A DNA stretch of 64,000 bases from Bradyrhizobium sp. 195 (GCF_023101665.1 NZ_CP082161.1:558001-622000), one strand, 5' to 3'; shown: positions 25,514-35,474, counted from the stretch's first letter. The notes: generated by a model not told the origin, from the letters alone. A program made the numbers and translations.

Positions 25514-26713
25514 TCACTCCCCCGCCTGGAGCTTCCGCGGAAACAGCTCGCCTGCGCCTGTGGCCACCAGCCGCGGTGCCTCCGGTGCGTCGCTCTTGCT
25601 GAAATCGAGTTCCTCGATTCGTCCTGCACGCTTCTCGATCTTGTCGGCGGAGATGAGGATCTGGCGGACGTCCTCGTTCGCATCGGAAAAATGCTTCTGC
25701 AGTTTGACCACGCGGTCGCGCAGGCGGCCGAGGTCGTCGCCGAGCTTGATCACTTCGGTCTGGATCTGGTCGGCGGCATCGCGCATGCGCGCGTCCTTCA
25801 TGATCTGCTGCATCACCTGGATCGCGAGCATCAGGAGCGAGGGCGACACCAGCACGACGCGGGCGCGGTAGGCTTTTTGAATCACGTCGTCGAAGCCGTC
25901 GTGGATCTCGGCGTAGACCGATTCCGACGGCACGAACATCAGCGCCATCTCCTGGGTCTCGCCGGTGACGAGGTATTTTTCCGCGATGTCGCTGACATGC
26001 TTCATCACGTCGCCGCGCAGGCGCTGCGTGGCAACGCGCCGCTCCTCGTCGGTGCGGGCGTCGTGCAGGGCCGTCATCGCCTCCAGCGGAAACTTTGCGT
26101 CGATGCAGAGCGGGCGTTGGTCCGGCAGGAACACGACGCAATCGGGCCGCTTGCCGGTCGAGAGCGTGAACTGGAACTCGTAGGCGCCTTTGGGAAGGCC
26201 GTCCTGGACGATCGCCTCCATCCGCGCCTGACCGAAAGCGCCGCGCGACTGCTTGTTGGCGAGTACGTCCCGCAAGGTGGTCACCTGCGTGGTGAGGTCG
26301 GTGAGGTTCTTGTGGGCACTGTCGATGATGCCGAGCCGCTCGTGCAGGGCGCGCAGGCTCTCCATGGTGTTGCGGGTCGAATGTTCCATGGACTGGCCGA
26401 CGCGATGGGTCACCGAATCCAGCCGCTCGTTGACCGCCCGCGCCATGTCGGCCTGGCGGCCGGCCAGCGCCTGGGTCATGGCGTCGACCCTTCCAGAGGA
26501 TTCGCTTTGGGCGCGCAGCACCTCACTCAGCCGCTCCTCGAGCTCGTCGGCCCGGATTGCGTGCGCCATCGCGAGTTCCGCGCCGCGTTGGCCAGAGCGC
26601 GCGATCACCACCGCGATCACCACCAGCAGGATGAGGACGAGCGCACCGAAGCTGATCAGCGCATCGATGGTGCGCACCGGCCAGTCGCCAATCAGGAAAA
26701 TAATCTCGTTCAT
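25514..26713 (-). CDS. rmuC: DNA recombination protein RmuC homologue
   Basis: A 399-residue protein: an N-terminal membrane segment (ISFGALVLILLVVIAVVIA), a long coiled coil rich in Glu/Arg/Gln, and a nuclease-like domain containing FTLSTGKRPDCVVFLPDQRP then LCIDAKFPLEAM, the RmuC core. RmuC limits inversions between short inverted repeats in E. coli, which is notable in a genome dense in such repeats. Divergent from def; 170 bases separate the starts. Confidence 0.92.
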   Translation of the reverse strand: MNEIIFLIGDWPVRTIDALISFGALVLILLVVIAVVIARSGQRGAELAMAHAIRADELEERLSEVLRAQSESSGRVDAMTQALAGRQADMARAVNERLDSVTHRVGQSMEHSTRNTMESLRALHERLGIIDSAHKNLTDLTTQVTTLRDVLANKQSRGAFGQARMEAIVQDGLPKGAYEFQFTLSTGKRPDCVVFLPDQRPLCIDAKFPLEAMTALHDARTDEERRVATQRLRGDVMKHVSDIAEKYLVTGETQEMALMFVPSESVYAEIHDGFDDVIQKAYRARVVLVSPSLLMLAIQVMQQIMKDARMRDAADQIQTEVIKLGDDLGRLRDRVVKLQKHFSDANEDVRQILISADKIEKRAGRIEELDFSKSDAPEAPRLVATGAGELFPRKLQAGE

Positions 26714-26768
26714 GTGCCCTTCTAGCGCGATTCGCCGATATTCGCGAACGAAGAGGGAACGACAGGGG

Positions 26769-26796
26769 TTAACCGCCCCCTAATTTTTATGGTTAA
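26769..26796. promoter_or_regulatory. CtrA-like octamer(s) between rmuC and def
   Basis: ATGGTTAA at 26789-26796 is the exact reverse complement of the TTAACCAT octamer; a TTAACC half-site is 20 bases away at 26769-26774, and GGTTAAC-like words recur to about 26830. The region lies 90-115 bases upstream of the def start. A chance occurrence is possible. Confidence 0.4.
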
Positions 26797-26883
26797 CGAA
26801 AAGCGAAGTTTTATGGTTAGTGAGGGGTTAACGGGGTTCCCCGCCGCATTGACCGCATCCGGCATGCGGCTTAAATCGCGGCC

Positions 26884-27408
26884 ATGGCCCTCAGAGAAAT
26901 CATCATCCTGCCCGACAAGCAGCTGCGTCTGGTCTCCAAGCCGATCGAGAAGGTCACGGCCGAGATCCGCAAGCTTGCCGACGACATGTTCGAGACCATG
27001 TACGACGCGCCCGGCATTGGCCTCGCCGCGATCCAGATCGCGCAGCCGCTGCGGCTGATCACCATGGACCTCGCCAAGCGCGACGAGAACGGCGAGACCA
27101 CGCCGCTGCCGCGCGTCTTCATCAACCCCGAGATCATCGCCTCGTCCGAGGAACTGTCGGTCTACGAGGAAGGCTGCCTCTCGATCCCCGAATATTACGA
27201 GGAGGTCGAGCGCCCTGCGAAGGTGCGCGTGCGCTTCACCGATCTCGACGGCAAGGTGCACGAGGAGGACGCCGAAGGCCTCTACGCCACCTGCATCCAG
27301 CATGAGATCGACCACCTCAACGGCGTGCTGTTCGTCGACTATCTGTCGAAGCTGAAGCGCGACCGCGTGATGAAGAAGTTCGAAAAGGCCGCCAAGCGGG
27401 CGGAGTGA
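26884..27408 (+). CDS. def: Peptide deformylase
   Basis: A 174-residue metallo-enzyme removing the N-formyl group from nascent proteins. All three motifs are present: GIGLAAIQI (motif 1, with the usual final residue of GxGxAAxQ), EGCLSIP with metal-binding Cys98, and QHEIDHLNG with His140, catalytic Glu141 and His144. Followed by fmt and truA on the same strand, a common arrangement for formylation/deformylation genes. Confidence 0.97.
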   Translation: MALREIIILPDKQLRLVSKPIEKVTAEIRKLADDMFETMYDAPGIGLAAIQIAQPLRLITMDLAKRDENGETTPLPRVFINPEIIASSEELSVYEEGCLSIPEYYEEVERPAKVRVRFTDLDGKVHEEDAEGLYATCIQHEIDHLNGVLFVDYLSKLKRDRVMKKFEKAAKRAE

Positions 27409-27443
27409 GTTGTAAGCAACTGGCGTTGCCGCACGCTCCTCTG

Positions 27444-27599
27444 CGCTCCCTCCCCCCTTGCGGGGGAGGGCGGGGGAGAGGGGTAGCGCAGCAAAAGGTT
27501 TGTCTGGGGGCGAAGACTCCGCGCTCACGCCGATAGAGCGCGTCGTGTGACACCCCTCTCCCTAACCCTCCCCCGCAAGGGGGGAGGGAACGCAGCGAG
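27444..27599. repeat. Double-hairpin repeat, family B
   Basis: GCTCCCTCCCCCCTTGCGGG GGAGGG and CCCTCCCCCGCAAGGGGGGA GGGAACGCAGCGAG are opposed hairpins separated by about 90 bases. It fills the gap between def and fmt; the last base is only eight before the fmt start, so the second hairpin could include or mask the ribosome site. Confidence 0.88.
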
Positions 27600-27606
27600 T
27601 CTGTTG

Positions 27607-28530
27607 ATGCCTCTCCGCCTCATCTTCATGGGCACGCCCGATTTCTCCGTGCCGACGCTGCTCGAGCTGGTCGCGCATGGCCACGAGATCGTCGCCGTCT
27701 ACACCCGCGCGCCGAAGCCGGGCGGGCGGCGCGGCCTGCAGTTGCAGCCGACGCCGGTCGAGGAAGCCGCGCGAAAACTCGGCGTGTCCGTGCTGACGCC
27801 GAAGACGCTGAAGACCGAGGAAGCGCTGGCGGAGTTCAATGCGTTCGACGCCGATGCGGCCGTCGTCGTTGCCTACGGCATGATCCTGCCGCAGGCGATC
27901 CTCGATGCGCCCAAGCTCGGCTGCTACAACCTGCACGCTTCGCTGCTGCCGCGCTGGCGCGGCGCCGCGCCCATCAACCGCGCGATCATGGCTGATGATG
28001 CCGAGAGCGGCGTGATGGTGATGAAGATGGATGTCGGCTTGGATACCGGCGACGTCGCGATGGCCGAGCGTCTTGCCATCACGGACAGCATGACCGCGGT
28101 CGATCTGCATGACCGTCTGTCCCGGCTCGGTGCCGACCTGATGGTGCGAGCCATGGCCGCGCTCGCCCGCGGCGGGCTGCAGCTCAAGAAGCAGAGCGAG
28201 GACGGCGTCACCTACGCCGCCAAGATCGACAAGGCCGAGGCGCGGATCGACTGGAGCAAGCCTGCGCGTGCCGTGCTGCGCCACATCCACGGCCTCTCGC
28301 CGTTCCCCGGCGCATGGGCCGAGCTTGAAAATGCGCGCGTAAAGCTCCTGCGCTGTGAGCTGGCGAAGGGCTCGGGTGCGCCGGGCGAGGTGCTCGACGA
28401 TCAGCTCACGATCGCCTGCGGCGAGGGAGCGATCCGTATCATCGAGCTGCAGCGTGAGGGTAAGGGCCGGATGCAGGCCGCGGACTTTTTGCGTGGTGTG
28501 CCGCTGAAGGCGGGAGCTAAATTCACCTAA
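27607..28530 (+). CDS. fmt: Methionyl-tRNA formyltransferase
   Basis: A 307-residue enzyme that formylates initiator Met-tRNA using 10-formyl-THF. It starts [20 protein letters not shown], contains the catalytic region [20 protein letters not shown] and the [11 protein letters not shown] loop, and ends in a C-terminal tRNA-binding barrel ([20 protein letters not shown]). ATG 27607 matches the family start; the frame is open to 27547 through the repeat. Confidence 0.96.
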   Translation: MPLRLIFMGTPDFSVPTLLELVAHGHEIVAVYTRAPKPGGRRGLQLQPTPVEEAARKLGVSVLTPKTLKTEEALAEFNAFDADAAVVVAYGMILPQAILDAPKLGCYNLHASLLPRWRGAAPINRAIMADDAESGVMVMKMDVGLDTGDVAMAERLAITDSMTAVDLHDRLSRLGADLMVRAMAALARGGLQLKKQSEDGVTYAAKIDKAEARIDWSKPARAVLRHIHGLSPFPGAWAELENARVKLLRCELAKGSGAPGEVLDDQLTIACGEGAIRIIELQREGKGRMQAADFLRGVPLKAGAKFT

Positions 28531-28533
28531 CGC

Positions 28534-28634
28534 TGTCATACCCCGCGAAGGCGGGGTATCCAGTACACCGAGACTTCTGAGATGAACCGAACCGTCACGG
28601 CGTACTGGATCGTCCGCCTGCGCGGACGATGACA
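28534..28634. repeat. REPIN-like repeat, family A copy 6
   Basis: Arms ACCCCGCGAAGGCGGGGT and CGTCCGCCTGCGCGGACG; inner borders ATCCAGTA and TACTGGAT. It begins directly after the fmt stop codon and ends ten bases before the truA start, so it separates two otherwise closely packed genes. Confidence 0.9.
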
Positions 28635-28643
28635 CCGGGAACG

Positions 28644-29381
28644 ATGCCCCGCTACAAGCTCACCATCGAATATGACGGCGCGCCGTTCTTCGGCTGGCAG
28701 GTGCAGGAGACGCTGCCTTCGGTGCAGGGCGCGTTGGAGGCAGCCGTGAAGGCGATGACCGGCGCGGATCTCCGCGTGCATGGCGCGGGCCGCACCGATG
28801 CCGGCGTGCATGCGCGCGGCCAGGTCGCGCATGTCGATGTCGACAAGCCGTTTCCACCGGGCCGTTTTCGCGACGGGCTCAATGCGCATCTGCGCCCGCA
28901 TCCGATCGCGGTGCTGGAAGCCGAGATCGTGCCTGACAGTTTCGAGGCGCGCTTCTCCGCGGTGAAACGCCACTACCGCTACCGCGTCATCAATACGCGC
29001 GCCAATCTCGCCCTCGACATCGGTCATGCCTGGCGTGTGCCGCGCAAGCTCGATGCCGACGCGATGCACGCGGCGGCGCAACGTCTGCTCGGCAAGCACG
29101 ATTTCACCACCTTCCGCGATACCGAGTGCCAGGCCAAGTCGCCGGAGAAGACGCTCGATCAGCTCGACGTGATGCGCGACGGCCGCGAGATCACGATCAT
29201 CACCTCGGCGCGCTCGTTCCTGCACAGCCAGGTCCGCTCGATGGTGGGATCGCTGGTCTGGGTCGGCGAAGGACGCTGGACCGCCGACGATCTCTCCGCA
29301 GCACTGGAAGCCCGCAACCGCGCAGCGTGTGGCATCGTCGCCCCGCCGGACGGGCTGTATCTGATGAAGGTGGATTATTGA
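28644..29381 (+). CDS. truA: tRNA pseudouridine(38-40) synthase
   Basis: A 245-residue TruA. It begins [19 protein letters not shown] and has the catalytic Asp52 in [33 protein letters not shown] and [15 protein letters not shown] are the other family motifs. ATG 28644 is used; an ATG at 28629 lies inside the right end of the repeat and is not conserved. Confidence 0.95.
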   Translation: MPRYKLTIEYDGAPFFGWQVQETLPSVQGALEAAVKAMTGADLRVHGAGRTDAGVHARGQVAHVDVDKPFPPGRFRDGLNAHLRPHPIAVLEAEIVPDSFEARFSAVKRHYRYRVINTRANLALDIGHAWRVPRKLDADAMHAAAQRLLGKHDFTTFRDTECQAKSPEKTLDQLDVMRDGREITIITSARSFLHSQVRSMVGSLVWVGEGRWTADDLSAALEARNRAACGIVAPPDGLYLMKVDY

Positions 29382-29426
29382 GGGGGTGTGAGGGGAGCGG
29401 AGAGCGCGCGCTCACCACGCCCTCGC

Positions 29427-29529
29427 TGTCATTCCCCGCGAAGGCGGGGAATCCAGTACGCCGCGGCTCCCCGACTCAATCACTGCTGTCTCTGGAATAC
29501 TGGATCGTCCGCCTTCGCGGACGATGACA
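29427..29529. repeat. REPIN-like repeat, family A copy 7
   Basis: Arms CCCCGCGAAGGCGGGG and CGTCCGCCTTCGCGGACG; inner borders ATCCAGTA and ATACTGGAT. It lies between the convergent truA and dapE genes. Confidence 0.9.
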
Positions 29530-29555
29530 GCGGAGAATGGGGCGGCAGTCGCGCC

Positions 29556-30722
29556 CTACCCAAAATACCGCGTCAAAATCCCGCGATACACCTTCGTCAG
29601 CTTCTCCAGATCAGCCACCGGCACGCGCTCGTCGACTTGATGCATGGTCTGGCCGACCAAGCCGAACTCGATCACCGGACAATAGCTCGAGATGAAGCGC
29701 GCATCCGACGTGCCACCGCTCGTCGACAGCTCCGGCCTGCGGCCGGTCACCTCCTCGATCGCGGCCACCGCGAGATCGGTGAACGGGCCGGGCTTGGTCA
29801 CGAACACGTTGGAGTTCGAGGGTTCCCAGACGATGCGGGCCTTGATGCGGTTGCCGCAGGCTTTGGCGAGACGCGTCTCGACCAGTTCGCGCAGGCTCGC
29901 CTGGGTGTGGTTATCGTTATAGCGAATATTGAACTTTGCGCGGGCCTCGCCGGGAATGACGTTGTTGGCCTTGTTGCCGACGTCCACCGAAGTGAATTCG
30001 AGATTGGACGCCTGGAACTGCGCGCTGCCATGGTCGAGCGGCTCGTCGGAGATCGCGATGATCAGGCGCGAGATATCCGGCACCGGATTGGAGGCGCGAT
30101 GCGGATAGGCGACGTGGCCCTGCACGCCGTCCACGTAAAGCGTGCCGGATTGCGAGCCGCGGCGGCCGACCTTGATGGTGTCGCCGAGCGTCTCGACATT
30201 GGAGGGCTCGCCGAGCACGCAATGATCGAACGTCTCGCCGCGATCGCCGGCCCATTTGAGCAGCTTGATGGTGCCGTTGATGGAGACGTCTTCCTCGTCG
30301 CCGGTGATCAGGAAGGAAATCGAGCCTGTTCCATCGGCGCGCGGCTTGCCGCCATTGGCGGCGAGATGCTCCAGCACAGCTGCCACCGAGCAGGCGATGC
30401 CGCCCTTCATGTCGACCGCGCCGCGGCCGTGCAGGACACCGTCCTTCACCTCGCCGGAGAACGCGCCGACGCTCCAGGCGCTCTCGTCGCCCGGCGGCAC
30501 CACGTCGGTATGGCCGGCAAAGGTGATGTGCGGGCCGTCGTTGCCGATCCGCGCATAGAGATTGTCGACGTCGGCAGTGCCTTCCTCGCTGAAGGTCACG
30601 CGGTGGCAAATGAAGCCGGCGGCACCGAGGGCTTTTTCAAGCACCCCGAGGGCGCCGGCGTCTTCAGGGGTTACCGAGGGGCAGCGGATGAGATCGCGGG
30701 CAATGGAGAGGGCATCGGTCAT
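29556..30722 (-). CDS. dapE: Succinyl-diaminopimelate desuccinylase
   Basis: A 388-residue M20-family zinc hydrolase of the succinylase branch of lysine/meso-DAP synthesis. Metal and catalytic residues are visible in [23 protein letters not shown] and [12 protein letters not shown]. The dimerisation/lid domain with [10 protein letters not shown] follows. Together with dapD 900 bases away this supplies DAP for peptidoglycan. Its start overlaps the stop of the DUF805 gene by four bases. Confidence 0.96.
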   Translation of the reverse strand: MTDALSIARDLIRCPSVTPEDAGALGVLEKALGAAGFICHRVTFSEEGTADVDNLYARIGNDGPHITFAGHTDVVPPGDESAWSVGAFSGEVKDGVLHGRGAVDMKGGIACSVAAVLEHLAANGGKPRADGTGSISFLITGDEEDVSINGTIKLLKWAGDRGETFDHCVLGEPSNVETLGDTIKVGRRGSQSGTLYVDGVQGHVAYPHRASNPVPDISRLIIAISDEPLDHGSAQFQASNLEFTSVDVGNKANNVIPGEARAKFNIRYNDNHTQASLRELVETRLAKACGNRIKARIVWEPSNSNVFVTKPGPFTDLAVAAIEEVTGRRPELSTSGGTSDARFISSYCPVIEFGLVGQTMHQVDERVPVADLEKLTKVYRGILTRYFG

Positions 30723-31363
30723 GCGCCCCGCTTAACATGCATGCCGCCGGGTGGGCTAGCACTGGGCGGGACAATTTCGATCTCGCGGCTCTGGTCCCAG
30801 CTATTGGCAGAGGGCGATACGGCGGCGTCCTCGACCTTGGCCAATGGATCAGGACCGAACCGGTTGTGGCCCTCGTTGCCCGGCATGCAGAACATCTCGA
30901 CGAACCCCCACAGCCACAGGCTTGAGGCGGTGAGGCTGAACGGAAGCATCGAGCGGGCGTCAGGCAACAGGTTCGAGAACTGACTGTACAGGCCGGGTAC
31001 GACGCAGAACGGGATGATCCACCAGCCGCTCCTGTCACGATCATGCAGCCGCTTGATCGTGGTCGCCAGGAAGATCCATGAGAACAGCGCCAGGCCGGAT
31101 GACTTCAGGATCGTATCCGTGCGGTCAAATGAGGCCGGCGAGCGATAGGTCCGGGGATCGACCAGCTTGAAGAGTTCGTCGAGGCCGAAGTCGAAATCGA
31201 TCTTCAGGGATAGCTTCAACGCGCCTTCGGCGCCGACGAGATGGATCACCTGACTGATGACGCCGAGCAGCGCCGCCAACAGCGCGACGATCAGCAGCGC
31301 CTGCCACAGCAGGGCGCGGTTGATGCGGCCATCGAAGCGGAAGAGGTACGAGGTCCAGTCCAT
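30719..31363 (-). CDS. DUF805-type membrane protein
   Basis: A 214-residue inner-membrane protein. It opens with the DUF805-like [20 protein letters not shown] and contains about four hydrophobic segments, with [20 protein letters not shown] in the family's conserved LHDxxRSGWW position. Function of the family is unknown. The ATGA overlap with dapE suggests co-translation. The C-terminal tail after the last helix is unusually long and charged. Confidence 0.85.
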   Translation of the reverse strand: MDWTSYLFRFDGRINRALLWQALLIVALLAALLGVISQVIHLVGAEGALKLSLKIDFDFGLDELFKLVDPRTYRSPASFDRTDTILKSSGLALFSWIFLATTIKRLHDRDRSGWWIIPFCVVPGLYSQFSNLLPDARSMLPFSLTASSLWLWGFVEMFCMPGNEGHNRFGPDPLAKVEDAAVSPSANSWDQSREIEIVPPSASPPGGMHVKRGA

Positions 31364-31441
31364 GCGCGGGGCTCCGGGCGGCAGGGCCGTCCGAAGATTG
31401 GTCGCGATGGACAGTTAGGCGGTTCGAAGCCCTGCCAGACC

Positions 31442-31621
31442 CGTCATCCTGAGGTGCTCCGCCTGGGACGCAACGCGTCCCACGGGGAGCCTCGAAGGAT
31501 GGACGGCCGAGATGCAGCCGGGGCGTCGCCCTTCGAGGGCCGCCGAAGAGGCGGCCGCCTCCAGCGACAACGGCTTCGCCGTTGGCGCGGGGGTGACGGT
31601 GATAGGTTTGCGTTTGTGCCG
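31442..31621. repeat. Intergenic repeat (family H) and Gly/Ala-poor filler
   Basis: CGTCATCCTGAGGTGCTCCG ... GCCTCGAAGGATGG forms an imperfect hairpin around the palindrome GGGACGCAACGCGTCCC (31465-31481). A second G/C-rich inverted segment CGCCCTTCGAGGGC and GCCGCCGAAGAGGCGGC follows. A diverged relative is at 58415. No reading frame in this 260-base gap looks coding. Confidence 0.7.
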
Positions 31622-31625
31622 GAGC

Positions 31626-32471
31626 TTAGTCCCGCAGCAGCTCGTTGATGCTGGTCTTGGAACGCGTGCGCTCGTCGACGCGCTTGACGATGACGGCGCA
31701 GGCGGTGCTCGGGCCGATATGGCCGTTCTTCATCGGCTTGCCGGGCAGCGCGCCGGGCACCACCACCGAATATTCGGGCACTTCGCCCATGAAGACCTCG
31801 CCGGTCTCGCGGTCGACGATCTTGGTCGAGGCGCCCAGGAACACGCCCATCGCCAGCACCGCGCCCTTGCGCACGATCACGCCTTCGGCGACCTCGCTGC
31901 GCGCGCCGATGAAGCAGTCGTCCTCGATGATGACGGGCTCGGCCTGCAGCGGCTCGAGCACGCCGCCGATGCCGGCGCCGCCGGAGATGTGCACGCGCTT
32001 GCCGATCTGCGCGCAGGAGCCGACGGTCGCCCAGGTGTCGACCATGGTGCTCTCATCGACGTAAGCGCCGAGATTGACGAAGGACGGCATCAGCACGACG
32101 TTCTTGGCGATGAAGGCCGAGCGGCGCACGATGGAGCCCGGGACGGCCCGGAAACCGGCATCGCGAAAACGGTTCTCGCCCCAGCCTTCGAACTTCGAGG
32201 GCACCTTGTCCCACCATGTCGCCTTGCCGGATCCGCCGGGGATGACAGCCATGTCGTTGAGGCGGAATGACAGCAGCACGGCCTTCTTCAGCCACTGGTT
32301 GACCTTCCACTTGCCGTCAGCGCCGCGCTCGGCAACGCGCGCCTCGCCCTTGTCCAGGATCTCCAGTGACTGGTCCACGGCCTCGCGCACCTCGCCCTTG
32401 GTCGAGGTCGAAATGCCGTCACGCGCGTCGAAGGCGCTGTTGATGGTGGATTCGAGGGCGGACAGGGACAT
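31626..32471 (-). CDS. dapD: Tetrahydrodipicolinate N-succinyltransferase
   Basis: A 281-residue left-handed beta-helix (hexapeptide repeat) succinyltransferase of the DAP pathway. The N-terminal helical domain starts [20 protein letters not shown]; the hexapeptide region includes [20 protein letters not shown] and [23 protein letters not shown] 32471 has AGAGG about nine bases upstream and fits the family start; the open frame to 32624 is not conserved. Confidence 0.96.
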   Translation of the reverse strand: MSLSALESTINSAFDARDGISTSTKGEVREAVDQSLEILDKGEARVAERGADGKWKVNQWLKKAVLLSFRLNDMAVIPGGSGKATWWDKVPSKFEGWGENRFRDAGFRAVPGSIVRRSAFIAKNVVLMPSFVNLGAYVDESTMVDTWATVGSCAQIGKRVHISGGAGIGGVLEPLQAEPVIIEDDCFIGARSEVAEGVIVRKGAVLAMGVFLGASTKIVDRETGEVFMGEVPEYSVVVPGALPGKPMKNGHIGPSTACAVIVKRVDERTRSKTSINELLRD

Positions 32472-32574
32472 CGGGATTTCCTCTGGAGAAGGCGTGGTTT
32501 CGCGTGAATTGGAGCGCTTTTTCGGGATTTGAGGGGCCGGAGTCAAGGCATAGTCCAACCGTCGTCCCGGCTCC

Positions 32575-32663
32575 CGTAGCCCGGATGGAGCGCAGCGTAA
32601 TCCGGGAGAGCATCTCCGCGGCAAGAAACCCCGGATTACGCTTGCGCTCCATCCGGGCTACGG
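32575..32663. repeat. Long palindromic repeat (family C) copy 1
   Basis: GTAGCCCGGATGGAGCGCAG CGTAATCCGGG and CCCCGGATTACGCTTGCGCT CCATCCGGGCTAC are near-perfect inverted halves around a 25-base loop. The right end supplies the TAG stop codon of the HAD-family gene at 32658-32660. Confidence 0.9.
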
Positions 32664-33353
32664 CTCACCGCGCAGCTTTGCCAAAAACCCACTCAGATCA
32701 TCCGTAACATAGTCGACATGGGCGGCGTCCCGGCCTTCCAGTTCCCAATCCTCGCGCACCACCTCTTTCGTCCCATCCGGCACCACCAGCACGGTGGTCA
32801 TGCCCAGCCGGTGCGGAACGGTGAGGTTGCGGGCGAGGTCCTCGAACATGGCGGCGCGTGTCGGATCGACCGCGTGATCGCTGAGGAATTTCCGATACGT
32901 CTGCTCGGCCGGCTTCGGCTCGAACCCGGCGGCGATGATGTCGAACACGCCGTCGAAATGGCCGGCAAAGCCGAGACGCGCCAGCACGGCATCGACATGG
33001 TCGACCGAGCCGTTGGTCAGGATCAGTTTTCGTCCCGGCAGACTTGCGATGGCTGCGCCGAGCGCCGGGTTCGGCTCCAGCGGCGAATGGTCGATCTTGT
33101 GGACATAGGCGAGGTAGTCGTCGGCGGAAACGCCGTGCAGGGTCATCATGCCGCGCATGGTGGTGCCGAAGCGCCGGTAATAGTCCTTCTGAATAGCCCG
33201 CGCTTCCTCCGGGCCGACGTTCAGCCAGTTGCAGACGAACTCCCCGATCCGCGCGTCGACCTGCTGCCACAGATTGACGTGATGCGGATAGAGCGTGTTG
33301 TCGAGGTCGAACACCCAGGTGTCGACGTGGTCGAATGTGCGGGGCGAAGTCAT
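32658..33353 (-). CDS. HAD-family pyrimidine 5'-nucleotidase-like hydrolase
   Basis: A 231-residue HAD phosphatase. Motif I is FDLDNTLYP with the nucleophile Asp, motif II ILTNGSVDHV, motif III Lys in GFEPKPAEQTYRKF and motif IV MFEDLARNL. The pattern matches the pyrimidine 5'-nucleotidase (Sdt1/YjjG-like) group, which dephosphorylates UMP/CMP or related nucleotides. ATG 33353 (MTSPRTFDHVDTWVF) is used. The C-terminus SGFLAKLRGEP ends on a TAG that lies in the family-C repeat, so the repeat appears to have replaced the original 3' end. Confidence 0.9.
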   Translation of the reverse strand: MTSPRTFDHVDTWVFDLDNTLYPHHVNLWQQVDARIGEFVCNWLNVGPEEARAIQKDYYRRFGTTMRGMMTLHGVSADDYLAYVHKIDHSPLEPNPALGAAIASLPGRKLILTNGSVDHVDAVLARLGFAGHFDGVFDIIAAGFEPKPAEQTYRKFLSDHAVDPTRAAMFEDLARNLTVPHRLGMTTVLVVPDGTKEVVREDWELEGRDAAHVDYVTDDLSGFLAKLRGEP

Positions 33354-33367
33354 CAAAACCCTCTCGA

Positions 33368-34423
33368 TCACGGCACCGCGAAGCGCAGCGTCTTGCCGCC
33401 GCTCGACATATCCACCGCGCCGAAGCCCGTCGCCGCGAATCCGCGCGCGCCGCAATCGGTCTGCTCATTGGTCTCGAACTTGGTCTCGCGCGTGCACAGC
33501 TGCCTGTCGCCGCCCCAGTTCAGCGGCCTGTCCTTCAGCTTGACGGCGCGGTTGTCGCCATCGATCGCTTCCGCGAAGCTGAAGATCTGCTTCGGCTGGC
33601 CGGTCACATCGGGGTGCAGGCACGTCTTGGGATCGATGCGATACCAGCCGCGGCTGGTGACGGACTTGCCGTCGTCGGTCGCGATCGCCGCCATCACTTT
33701 GTGCGGCGTGTCGTTGCACCAGGTGAGGCCGGTCGCAGACGGCGTCTGCACCGCATCGACCATGGTCTTGAAGAAGTTTTGCGAGCCCACGATGTCCGAC
33801 GGCAATCCGCGGCTTTTCAGGAACGCGGCCAGCGCGCCCTGCGTCTTCGGCCCGTCGACGCCATCGATCGGCGCGGCGTCGTAGCCTGCGATCACCAGCA
33901 GGCGCTGGATGCCGGCGAGGCGGGCCTGCTCGTCGTCATATTCGGAATCCTCGGCGAGATAGGCCGTGAGGTTGCCGTCCGCTGCTTGCGTCGGCGTCAC
34001 TTGCGTGAACGCGACTTGCGTCTGGCCGCTGCGGCACTGCCGTGCCGCCGCGATGACGAAATTGTCCTGCGCCACGCACAGCATGTCGCGGCCGTTCTGC
34101 GGGATCGGGGAGGCGCCATAGACGCCGAGCGCGCGGGCGTTGAGGAGGATGCGGTCGGCCGTCAGCGTGCCCTGCACCACCACGCGGCAGGTGGCGGGAT
34201 CGATCCTGAACCAGCCCCGCGTCGCGGTCGCCGCCTTGTCGTCGATGCCGATCGCGGCTTCGACGACATAGGACATCCGGTTGCAGATCTTGAGGTCGGC
34301 GAAAGCGGGAGCGGAGGAGAAGAAGAACGAGACCGCTGCGGCCGGCAGCGTCATCAGGAAACGCGTCAGGACAGAGCGGCGAGGCCGCCGCTCTCCCAGC
34401 TCTGTTCCTCGCCGCTCCTGCAT
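33368..34423 (-). CDS. Exported protein with two DUF1036-like domains
   Basis: A 351-residue protein. An N-terminal signal (FLMTLPAAAVSFFFSSAPAF then A) leads to a DUF1036-like domain (DLKICNRMSYVVEAAIG, then TRGWFRIDPATCRVV). A peptidoglycan-binding-like helical stretch follows (LLVIAGYDAAPIDGVDGPKT). The end is a second DUF1036-like copy (LTWCNDTPHKVMAAIATDD, SRGWYRIDPKTCLHPD). Cys pairs sit at matching positions in both copies. Role unknown; periplasmic. The start overlaps the argB stop (TGATG), so it is coupled to argB. Confidence 0.85.
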   Translation of the reverse strand: MQERRGTELGERRPRRSVLTRFLMTLPAAAVSFFFSSAPAFADLKICNRMSYVVEAAIGIDDKAATATRGWFRIDPATCRVVVQGTLTADRILLNARALGVYGASPIPQNGRDMLCVAQDNFVIAAARQCRSGQTQVAFTQVTPTQAADGNLTAYLAEDSEYDDEQARLAGIQRLLVIAGYDAAPIDGVDGPKTQGALAAFLKSRGLPSDIVGSQNFFKTMVDAVQTPSATGLTWCNDTPHKVMAAIATDDGKSVTSRGWYRIDPKTCLHPDVTGQPKQIFSFAEAIDGDNRAVKLKDRPLNWGGDRQLCTRETKFETNEQTDCGARGFAATGFGAVDMSSGGKTLRFAVP

Positions 34424-35310
34424 CACTTGTGGATCAGCGTGCCCGTGCCCTGGTTGGTGAAGAGCTCGAGCAGCACCGCATGCTGCATCTTGCCGTCGAT
34501 GATGACGACGCCCTCGACGCCCTGCTCCAGCGCGTAGATGCAGGTCTCGACCTTCGGGATCATGCCGCCGGAGATGGTGCCGTCGGCGATCAGCTTTCGC
34601 GCGTCCTTCACCGAGAGCTGAGGAATCAGCTTCTTCGACTTGTCGAGCACGCCGGGCACGTCGGTAAGCAGCAACAGGCGCTTGGCCTTCAGCGCGCCGG
34701 CGACAGCCCCTGCAAAGGTGTCGGCGTTGACGTTCAGCGTCTGGCCTTCCTTGGACGTCGCGAGCGGCGCCAGCACCGGGATCAGTTCGTAGCCGATCAG
34801 CTGGTTGAGCAGCGTGAGGTCGACCTTCTCGGGATCGCCGACGAAGCCGAGATCGACCGCCTTCTCGATATGCGAGTCCGGATCGATGATGGTCCGCGTC
34901 GTCTTCGACGCTTTCACCATATTGCCGTCCTTGCCCGACAGCCCGACGGCCTTGCCGCCGGCCTCGTTGATGTAGCCGACGATCTGCTTGTTGACGGAGC
35001 CGGCGAGCACCATCTCGACGATCTCGATGGTCGCGGCATCGGTGATGCGCAGGCCGGCGGCGAATTCCGAGACGATGCCGAGGCGCTTGAGCATGGTCGC
35101 GATCTGCGGTCCGCCGCCATGCACCACGACGGGATTGATCGCAGTCTGCTCGAGCAGCACGATGTCGCGGGCAAAGTTCTTCGCGGTCTCCTCGTCGCCC
35201 ATGGCATGGCCGCCATATTTGATGACGATGGTTTCCTCGTCATACTGCTGCATGTGCGGCAGCGCTTCCGACAGGATGCGGGCCTGGTCGAGCGGGGAGA
35301 TGTCGGTCAT
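34423..35310 (-). CDS. argB: Acetylglutamate kinase
   Basis: A 295-residue amino-acid kinase phosphorylating N-acetyl-L-glutamate, second step of arginine synthesis. [11 protein letters not shown] is the N-terminal nucleotide/phosphate loop, [17 protein letters not shown] the acetylglutamate site, and [20 protein letters not shown] the ATP-binding part. The C-terminus ends [20 protein letters not shown]. Length fits arginine-sensitive enzymes. Confidence 0.96.
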   Translation of the reverse strand: MTDISPLDQARILSEALPHMQQYDEETIVIKYGGHAMGDEETAKNFARDIVLLEQTAINPVVVHGGGPQIATMLKRLGIVSEFAAGLRITDAATIEIVEMVLAGSVNKQIVGYINEAGGKAVGLSGKDGNMVKASKTTRTIIDPDSHIEKAVDLGFVGDPEKVDLTLLNQLIGYELIPVLAPLATSKEGQTLNVNADTFAGAVAGALKAKRLLLLTDVPGVLDKSKKLIPQLSVKDARKLIADGTISGGMIPKVETCIYALEQGVEGVVIIDGKMQHAVLLELFTNQGTGTLIHK

Positions 35311-35387
35311 GTCGCGGTCTCGCTGGCGGGTCTAACGCGGCTGCGTTCTATCCGATTGGCGGGGGCAGCGCAAAGTGTGGCTGATAT

Positions 35388-35470
35388 GTAGCCCGGATGG
35401 AGCGAAGCGAAATCCGGGATTCTCACCGCGGGCACCGGCCCCGGATTGCGCTTCGCTCCATCCGGGCTAC
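35388..35470. repeat. Long palindromic repeat (family C) copy 2
   Basis: GTAGCCCGGATGGAGCGAAG CGAAATCCGGG and CCCCGGATTGCGCTTCGCTC CATCCGGGCTAC pair across a short loop. Homologous to 32575 with matching changes in both halves. It separates argB from the DUF423 gene. Confidence 0.9.
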
Positions 35471-35474
35471 GAGG

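Noticed and set aside
288..29529. Considered whether the repeated ~100-base units form a CRISPR array
   Set aside because: The copies are dispersed kilobases apart, have internal hairpins and no regular spacers; no cas genes are present.
29388..30983. A 531-residue open frame opposite dapE
   Set aside because: It starts inside a family-A repeat and mirrors dapE; no protein features.
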